Below, piece after piece: positions 6,719 to 11,083 of a stretch of 11,083 bases of DNA. The position numbers and the translations under genes are program-made. Every line of letters begins with the position of its first letter. Within the stretch, counting starts at the first letter, position 1. The notes under the pieces were generated by a model. It had not been told where the DNA came from. It worked only from the letters and a program-made list of their open reading frames with translations, and searched no databases. Source of the stretch: Thermomicrobiales bacterium (GTDB lineage: Bacteria; Chloroflexota; Chloroflexia; Thermomicrobiales; UBA6265); assembly GCA_030447145.1 (NCBI GenBank), contig JAUJLY010000008.1, forward strand, positions 10,858 through 21,940. Reading direction: 5' to 3'.

Positions 6719-7483
6719 CTAGCGCAGGTGCATGTACTTGAACGCTTCGGCGTACTGGCCGGATCCTTCTGGCTTCATCGGGTTCGCATAGGCGGATCTC
6801 CGACCCCATTCCTGGATCATCTCCGTTGGGTCCCAGTCACCGAGCTGGCTTGCATGCGCCTTGAGCGCGGCGATCTTGGTTTCGATCGACGTGGTGATGT
6901 CGACCCAGCAGTCCGGTTCAGCCGCACCATAAATATAGATGTTCGGCACCTTGTGCGGCTCGAGTCCCTCCTGCAACAGCTCCGGGAAGGTCATGCGATC
7001 GCGCGTTGAGGGGAAGAGGGCCGCCAGGGACGCCTCACCGGCCGCGATGTGATCCGGGTGATTGATGTACTCCCGGCCGGCATAGCGCATGGTTGGGTCC
7101 TGGCAGACGAGCGTGGTCGGCCGGATACGCCGCATGACACGGACAAGCTCACGGCGAAGATTCAGGTCCGGCATCAGCATGGCGTCTGGATAGCCAAGAA
7201 ATGTGACCGACTTCACCCCCAGGATCCTGCAAGCCTCGCGTTGCTCCTCTTCGCGCATATTCGCGAGGGCAACGCCCGTCATCTCGGCATCGTCGCTGCC
7301 CTTGTCGCCGCTGGTGATGGAGCAGTAATGGATCTCCGCGCCATTGACCACCCACTTTGCGATCGTTCCCGCGCACGAGAACTCTGCATCGTCCGGGTGT
7401 GCCTGGATCAGCAGGACGCGCTCCGGCGTCGTGGTAGCGGGATCGCCGTAGGGCTTCGGTGTGCGGTCGTGTTCGTCCGGCAT
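6719..7483 (-). CDS. PIG-L/LmbE family metal-dependent deacetylase
   Basis: This is a zinc-type N-deacetylase or amidase of the PIG-L family, which removes acyl groups from N-acetylglucosamine-containing molecules (MshB, Mca and BshB are members in thiol metabolism) or from other amino sugars. The metal-binding AHPDD is at 28-32 and the second ligand motif NHPDHIAAGEA is at 141-151, both complete. SITSGDKG (55-62) and an R..REEEQ..A helix (77-84) are also typical. From the ATG at 7483 it is 254 residues, normal for the family. The frame is open up to 7567, but starts upstream of 7483 would cross the dyad at 7513-7530 and lack a ribosome binding site. The GAGAGCGAG before 7483 is itself only moderate. 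It is divergent from the PH-domain gene. Nothing nearby shows that this is a mycothiol or bacillithiol enzyme. Confidence 0.92.
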   Translation of the reverse strand: MPDEHDRTPKPYGDPATTTPERVLLIQAHPDDAEFSCAGTIAKWVVNGAEIHYCSITSGDKGSDDAEMTGVALANMREEEQREACRILGVKSVTFLGYPDAMLMPDLNLRRELVRVMRRIRPTTLVCQDPTMRYAGREYINHPDHIAAGEASLAALFPSTRDRMTFPELLQEGLEPHKVPNIYIYGAAEPDCWVDITTSIETKIAALKAHASQLGDWDPTEMIQEWGRRSAYANPMKPEGSGQYAEAFKYMHLR

Positions 7484-7512
7484 GGTTCTCGCTCTCTTGT
7501 AGGCTGCAAACA

Positions 7513-7530
7513 TGACACACTTCAGTGTCA
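7513..7530. promoter_or_regulatory. TGACAC-N6-GTGTCA dyad upstream of the PIG-L gene
   Basis: TGACAC (7513-7518) and GTGTCA (7525-7530) are perfect 6-bp inverted arms with a six-base spacer. A small overlapping dyad, GTCAGTGAC, sits at 7527-7535. The site is 30 bases upstream of the deacetylase ATG in a divergent promoter region, a natural place for an operator. No regulator gene is adjacent, and the protein that would bind is unknown. Confidence 0.4.
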
Positions 7531-7597
7531 GTGACGTCGCGCGGGTCGCAGTGCCAGATGGCACCATGGCCGGTGAAACCTGCCGGTACTTCTGTCC

Positions 7598-7614
7598 CTT
7601 GCGAGTATCGCAAG
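7598..7614. promoter_or_regulatory. 17-bp dyad upstream of the PH-domain gene
   Basis: CTTGCGAGTATCGCAAG consists of 7-bp perfect inverted arms (7598-7604 and 7608-7614) around GTA. It lies 40 bases before the PH-domain gene start. It could be an operator or a small hairpin. No convincing -10/-35 pair was found around it. Confidence 0.35.
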
Positions 7615-7654
7615 AAGACGGCTCGCGCGCCTGCCCGGTCGTATAGGGAGATCA

Positions 7655-8197
7655 ATGCAGCCATCAAGGGAACCGGCCAGAGGAACAATTGCCGGCGGGG
7701 TACAACAGCCCGAACGTCGACTCCCCCAGCCACGGGAGAAGCTGGATCCGCGCGCCAGGCGGGTATGGATGCTTGGTGATCTTCTGGGAGCAGCGGTCTT
7801 CGGCCTCGTGGCCCTTGCGATCGCCTTTGTCGCCCAGCAGGTTTTCGAGTTTCACTGGGCCTGGGCCGCGGCAGCTACCGGGTTTGTTCTCGCGCTCAGT
7901 CTCACCTGGGCGATTGTCTCACCCTCGATCCGCTACGAGCAGTGGCGGTTTGAGATTCGTGAGGATGAGGTCGACCTGCTCCATGGCCTTGTTGTCAGGA
8001 CCCGCCAGATCGTGCCAATGTCCCGAATCCAGCATGTTGATACGACACGCGGTCCCATCCAGCGGCGATACGGGCTCGCGAGCGTCGTCTTCTACACAGC
8101 CGCGGGAGGGATGACGATCCCGGAGCTCTCCGACGAGCGCGCGGCCAGCGTGCGCGACCAGATCGCCGCATTGGCGAAGGTGCACGATGACCTTTAA
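7655..8197 (+). CDS. Bacterial PH-domain membrane protein, YdbS-like
   Basis: This is a membrane protein of the bPH2 (DUF304) family, 180 residues. The first 35 or so residues are polar and cytoplasmic-looking. Two membrane helices follow at about 43-62 and 68-88, then a PH-like domain at about 93-175 with the family pattern YEQWRFEIREDEVDLLHG, then VVRTRQIVPMSRIQHVDTTRGPIQRRYGL. The start at 7655 has GGGAG four bases upstream (7646-7650), giving a slightly short but good spacing. Its stop overlaps the start of the next gene by 11 bases. In Bacillus the YdbS/YdbT pair is linked to resistance to other strains' bacteriocins; whether that holds here is unknown, and it is the only functional hint. 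Confidence 0.88.
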   Translation: MQPSREPARGTIAGGVQQPERRLPQPREKLDPRARRVWMLGDLLGAAVFGLVALAIAFVAQQVFEFHWAWAAAATGFVLALSLTWAIVSPSIRYEQWRFEIREDEVDLLHGLVVRTRQIVPMSRIQHVDTTRGPIQRRYGLASVVFYTAAGGMTIPELSDERAASVRDQIAALAKVHDDL

Positions 8198-9770
8198 TCC
8201 GGAGCCCGTTTTGGCCCAGGGTAGCCTGGAGGCGGTCACATGGCAGCGGGCGCATCCTGCCTTCATGGTGACCGCACTCCTGCGCAATCTTCGCGGGTTC
8301 ATCCTGCCCTTCGTCCTCGTCGCTATCGGGAATAGCGGGCGCGAGAGCAGGACCGGAACGCTCATCTTCCTGGGTATCTCGGCGGTGGTGCTCCTGCTCT
8401 CCGGAATCGGTAGTGTCGTCCAGTGGTGGTTCCACCGGTACGCATTGACGCCCGACCGGCTGCTGGTGCATTCCGGGATTATCTTCAAGCAGGAACGGGC
8501 CATTCCATATCAACGCATCCAGACGGTCGATCTCGAGGCGGCGCCCCTGGATCGACTTCTGGGCGTCGCCCGGATGAAGATCGAGACCGCGGCGGGCGGC
8601 GGTGGCGAGAGCGAGGTCGAGCTCAAGGCTGTCCGGCGGGGGGCGGCGCTCGCGCTACGGGAGCAGTTGCTCAGGGCACAGCAGACAGTTCAGGGTGATG
8701 TCGCACCGGAACCCGGCGCTACGGGCCAGGATGATGAAACGCCCGCCACACGGGTAATGGAGTCATCAGGCGAACTTGTCCGGAAGCTGTCACTAGGCGA
8801 GTTGCTCCTCGCCGGTGCCACATCGGGGACGATCGGCCCTGCGGCGGCAATCATCGGTGTGGGGATTCAGTTTGCCGATGATATCGTGCCCCAGGCCTGG
8901 TGGAACCGCGTCCCTTGGGATCAGGTGACCGGTGCCTCAAGGAATCTCAGCGTGATTGCCGGGGTTGTCATTGTCATCGCCGTCTTTGCCTGGCTGGTTG
9001 CGATCGCTGGAACCGTGCTGACCTACTACGGCTTTGAGCTGCGTCGCGATGGTGAGCACCTGGTCGTGCAGTATGGGTTGCTGGACCGGCGCCGGACGAC
9101 GATCCCGATCCGCCGCATCCAGGCGATCCGGATCGAGGAAGGACTGCTGCGCCAGCCGTTTGGGTACGCGACGGTGCGATACGAGAGTGCAGGGCGGGCG
9201 GGAGCAGCCGAGGGCGGCTCTGGCACGCTCTTCCCGATGATGCCGAGGAATGCGGTGCGGGAGCTGCTGGCCATCGTTGCCCCGGAGTTCGCCGTCGATG
9301 TCGACAGACCGCGGTTTCAGCGGCTGCCGCGGAGATCGCTGCCCCGGTATATCGTCGCAGATTCGATCTCATCATTATTCATGGTGATCCTGATCATGGT
9401 CGGCATCCGGTTCTGGCAGGACGGCCTTCCCTGGTGGGGATATCTGCCGCTCCTGTGGGTCCCGATTGTGGTCGTGTTGGGATGGCTCTCGTTTCGGGAC
9501 GCTGGCTGGAAGCTGGACGAGAGAGTACTGATGCTGCGCACGCGCGGGGCGGCTCGCTCCACCCTTGTTACCCCGCGACGGCGGATCCAGTACCGCCAGA
9601 TGACCGCGAATCCGCTGCAGCACAGGGCCGGCCTCGTCACGCTTCAGATCGCCGTCGCCAGTGGTGATCTCGGTGGGCATTATTCCCTACCACACATGGA
9701 CGTGGCGGACGGAAACGCACTCCTCCTGGCACTCAACCCGCGCCACGGGGTTGGGCAGGCCCATTCGTAA
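8187..9770 (+). CDS. Membrane protein with three bacterial PH domains, YdbT-like
   Basis: This is a 527-residue membrane protein with three copies of the bPH2 unit, each preceded by a pair of hydrophobic helices. Helices lie at about 34-48 and 57-80, then PH1 at 83-165 (YALTPDRLLVHSGI, IPYQRIQTVDLEAAPLDRLLG). Helices at about 203-228 and 253-281 lead into PH2 at 282-367 (IPIRRIQAIRIEEGLLRQPFG), and helices at about 391-408 and 416-435 lead into PH3 at 438-515 (RRRIQYRQMTANPLQHRAG). The linker at 166-198 is polar and variable. ATG 8187 lies inside the end of the preceding gene and has AAGG six bases upstream, so the two are translationally coupled and probably act as one complex in the membrane. 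The role of the family is poorly known. Confidence 0.9.
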   Translation: MTFNPEPVLAQGSLEAVTWQRAHPAFMVTALLRNLRGFILPFVLVAIGNSGRESRTGTLIFLGISAVVLLLSGIGSVVQWWFHRYALTPDRLLVHSGIIFKQERAIPYQRIQTVDLEAAPLDRLLGVARMKIETAAGGGGESEVELKAVRRGAALALREQLLRAQQTVQGDVAPEPGATGQDDETPATRVMESSGELVRKLSLGELLLAGATSGTIGPAAAIIGVGIQFADDIVPQAWWNRVPWDQVTGASRNLSVIAGVVIVIAVFAWLVAIAGTVLTYYGFELRRDGEHLVVQYGLLDRRRTTIPIRRIQAIRIEEGLLRQPFGYATVRYESAGRAGAAEGGSGTLFPMMPRNAVRELLAIVAPEFAVDVDRPRFQRLPRRSLPRYIVADSISSLFMVILIMVGIRFWQDGLPWWGYLPLLWVPIVVVLGWLSFRDAGWKLDERVLMLRTRGAARSTLVTPRRRIQYRQMTANPLQHRAGLVTLQIAVASGDLGGHYSLPHMDVADGNALLLALNPRHGVGQAHS

Positions 9771-9940
9771 CGGAGCGCCCTTATTTCAATTTTGGCCCCT
9801 AACCAATTATAACCGGGATGTTGTTCATGGAAACTGCAATAAGGAAGGGTGAGTCTCGAACGCCCCGCACGTATCAACGTGGTGACTCTGTTGCGCGTGC
9901 GAGGACACCCTCATCTGCCGTGCCTCTCCGTTCCCGCTTT

Positions 9941-9956
9941 TCCGGATGGGTCCGGA
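9941..9956 (-). terminator. Short hairpin just after the YtkA-like gene
   Basis: TCCGGA (9941-9946) and TCCGGA (9951-9956) form a perfect 6-bp hairpin with a TGGG loop, three bases beyond the YtkA-like stop. On the minus strand it is followed by AAAA, not T, so it is a weak terminator candidate. The rest of the convergent gap 9771-9959 shows only a short AT-rich patch (around 9783-9812) and no gene. Confidence 0.3.
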
Positions 9957-9959
9957 CGG

Positions 9960-10523
9960 TTAATGCCGGTTGCGTCGCGCCACGAGCCCGATTACGCCGG
10001 CAAGCAACAGTGCCCCGCCGATGGCGGCGGGATAGGCAGCGTTCGAGACGATGCCATTCGCAGCGGTCGGGAACTCGTAGTCCAAACGCGAGGCGACCAG
10101 GGGCACGCCCTCTGGTGAGGCGTTGAAGGTCTCCTCAATCAGCTGATCGCCGATCGTTCCCTTGAGAAGGAAGCTGTACTCGCCTGGCTGCGTCGGGATG
10201 AAGACGGAAGTGTAGACGCCAGGCTGGCCTGCCACCGGAGTCAACGGCAACTCCCGTGCCTGACCGCCAAAGATCGCCTGGGCGGAGAGCGTTGCCTCCA
10301 GACCCTCAACAGGCTGGTCACCCTGAGTCACCTTGACCCACAGTCCGTTGGTGTCACTCTGGATCGGTGGCTCCTCGACAAATCCGATCTCGACTGTCCA
10401 TGTGTCGGCAACCGCGCGGGTTTCACGAGCCACGGTGGAACCCGGGGCGGTTATCATGGCACCAAATATCACAATTGCAATGGCGATCAGCAGGGGCCGC
10501 AGGCGCGGGAATGAAGCGGGCAT
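9960..10523 (-). CDS. Secreted YtkA/FixH-like domain protein with C-terminal anchor
   Basis: This is an exported protein of 187 residues. It has a signal peptide (PRLRP then a hydrophobic core at 11-25, likely cleavage near 33) and a single beta-rich domain at about 40-140. Patterns such as WTVEIGF, LWVKVTQGDQPVEGLEATL, GVYTSVFIPTQPGEYSFLLKG and EETFNAS resemble the YtkA/FixH/CopC-like immunoglobulin fold. A C-terminal membrane helix (about 164-182) is followed by RRNRH, so it stays anchored facing outward. ATG 10523 has AAGGAG eight bases upstream on the minus strand. Such domains often occur next to copper or cytochrome oxidase genes, but none are seen here, and no Met/His-rich metal site is obvious. 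The family assignment is a resemblance judged by eye. Confidence 0.75.
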   Translation of the reverse strand: MPASFPRLRPLLIAIAIVIFGAMITAPGSTVARETRAVADTWTVEIGFVEEPPIQSDTNGLWVKVTQGDQPVEGLEATLSAQAIFGGQARELPLTPVAGQPGVYTSVFIPTQPGEYSFLLKGTIGDQLIEETFNASPEGVPLVASRLDYEFPTAANGIVSNAAYPAAIGGALLLAGVIGLVARRNRH

Positions 10524-10580
10524 GAGAGCGTCTCCTTGCGTTGAAGGTTGGGATAATCGAGCCGTTCCCGGTCTTGCGAA

Positions 10581-10586
10581 AGCCTA
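10581..10586 (-). promoter_or_regulatory. Possible extended -10 for the YtkA-like gene
   Basis: On the minus strand TGGTAGGCT fits an extended -10 (TGN then TANNNT, TAGGCT at 10586-10581), about 57 bases before the ATG at 10523. No matching -35 is evident. The call rests on this short pattern and its position only. Confidence 0.25.
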
Positions 10587-10651
10587 CCACGCACGATGGC
10601 CGCTTCCGGAAGATGACCAGCAGGGGAGTCGGGGCTGGAGAGGCGCTGAAC

Positions 10652-10694
10652 GCAAGAACCCCACGGGAGCGCATCGCTCCCGTGGGGTTCTTGC
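10652..10694 (-). terminator. Strong intrinsic terminator after the L,D-transpeptidase gene
   Basis: GCAAGAACCCCACGGGAGCG (10652-10671) and its perfect reverse complement (10675-10694) form a 20-bp stem with a three-base CAT loop. The AAGAACCCC/GGGGTTCTT ends give the A-tract and T-rich arms typical of intrinsic terminators that can work in both directions. It sits 20 bases after the minus-strand stop of the L,D-transpeptidase and separates that gene from the next one. Confidence 0.88.
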
Positions 10695-10714
10695 CGATCA
10701 ACTCGGACGGGAGG

Positions 10715-11041
10715 TTACCAGTGGATCTCCACCCGGGTGCCGACCGATGCGATGTTGTAGAGGTAGGCTGCCAGGTCAACCGGCAGATTGATGCAGCCAT
10801 GGCTCATCGGCGTGCCGAAGTTGTTGTGCCAGTACGCACCGTGGATCGCGTGTCCAACATCGGTGAAGTACATCACCGAGGGAACGGACGGCACGTTGTA
10901 GTACTCACCACCCAGCACGCCCTCCATGTCCTGCTCTGGAATCTTGGAGTTGATGAAGTACGTACCGGCAGGCGTCTCGAACCCGGGTTTGCCAGAGATG
11001 ATGTATGTCTCCATCAGCACATTGTTGACCTGGTAGACCGG
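10715..11041 (-). CDS. L,D-transpeptidase (YkuD domain), 5' end missing
   Basis: This is a cell-wall enzyme that makes 3-3 cross-links in peptidoglycan through a catalytic cysteine. Numbered from a GTG at 11020: the early YkuD strand and turn METYIISGKPGFETPAGTY (3-21) is present. The catalytic region has H60 in IHGAYWH (59-65), then S73-H74-G75-C76 (SHGCINLP, 73-80), with C76 the nucleophile. The visible sequence continues upstream of 11020 with family-like residues PVYQVNNVL, so the GTG is internal. The N-terminal part of the domain, and any signal peptide or binding repeats, lie beyond the edge. The in-frame TAG at 11051-11053 is in adapter-like DNA and is not a real stop. A strong terminator follows the gene. 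Confidence 0.92.
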   Translation of the reverse strand, partial: PVYQVNNVLMETYIISGKPGFETPAGTYFINSKIPEQDMEGVLGGEYYNVPSVPSVMYFTDVGHAIHGAYWHNNFGTPMSHGCINLPVDLAAYLYNIASVGTRVEIHW

Positions 11042-11042
11042 A

Positions 11043-11083
11043 AGATCGGACTAGCACACGTCTGAACTCCACTAACGAGAAGT
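11043..11083 (+). other. Illumina TruSeq adapter-like sequence (contig-end artefact)
   Basis: AGATCGG (11043-11049) and AGCACACGTCTGAACTCCA (11053-11071) are exact, in-order blocks of the Illumina TruSeq read-through adapter with correct spacing. By my alignment 30 of 34 positions agree over 11043-11076. The last seven bases (GAGAAGT) fall where the sample index begins in a library molecule, though an index cannot be confirmed. This sequence should be trimmed, and no biology should be read from it. Confidence 0.93.

Noticed and set aside
3912..7483. The PIG-L, small protein, O-methyltransferase and MFS genes as a biosynthetic or antibiotic cluster
   Set aside because: Gaps of 160 and 360 bases and a stem-loop separate the genes, there is no core biosynthetic enzyme, and the co-direction alone is weak evidence.
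9818..10126. Open frames on the + strand across 9818-10126
   Set aside because: They lie mostly antisense to the YtkA-like gene, are rich in Arg/Ser/Pro as expected of wrong-frame GC-rich DNA, and have no family resemblance.
1..11083. tRNA, rRNA, CRISPR, insertion sequence or phage signals
   Set aside because: Read on both strands, no tRNA T-loop with a matching cloverleaf, no regularly spaced repeats and no transposase or integrase motifs were seen.

Overview
This window looks like a stretch of ordinary chromosome from a GC-rich, probably non-proteobacterial bacterium. The best guess is Chloroflexota (Thermomicrobia/Sphaerobacter-like) or a neighbouring lineage. That placement is inferred from base composition, GTG starts, strong AGGAG-type ribosome binding sites and the mix of gene families; there is no rRNA or other marker to prove it. 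I see no phage, insertion sequence, CRISPR array, tRNA or rRNA.

Layout. 1-3695 (+ strand): the 3' part of a DrrB-like ABC-2 exporter permease; an 18-bp perfect inverted repeat; a MarR-family regulator; an HD-domain CCA-adding enzyme/poly(A) polymerase family protein; and a class I SAM methyltransferase. 3696-3911: a convergent gap with a stem-loop and copies of a GTAGGGGC-type repeat. 3912-7483 (- strand, read right to left): a PIG-L/LmbE-type deacetylase, a small unrecognised protein, a catechol-type O-methyltransferase, and an MFS transporter preceded by a 360-base gap. That gap holds a possible Thr-rich leader peptide and a stretch complementary to the MFS ribosome binding site. 7484-7654 is a divergent promoter region with two short dyads. 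7655-9770 (+ strand): two overlapping bacterial-PH-domain membrane proteins (YdbS/YdbT-like). 9960-11083 (- strand): a secreted, C-terminally anchored YtkA/FixH-like protein, a 20-bp perfect-stem terminator, and an L,D-transpeptidase cut off by the right edge.

The right edge (about 11043-11083) is not genomic. It is a near match to the Illumina TruSeq read-through adapter, so this is a contig end carrying adapter sequence. The adapter creates a false in-frame stop in the L,D-transpeptidase.

How the genes may work together: the exporter permease and the MarR repressor form a familiar drug-efflux/regulator arrangement, with the inverted repeat as likely operator. The PH-domain pair is translationally coupled and probably forms one membrane complex. 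The PIG-L protein and the 125-residue protein are close enough to share a transcript. I found no strong evidence of a novel multi-gene system. The most testable unusual signals are the marR operator, the MFS leader and the unrecognised PIG-L neighbour.
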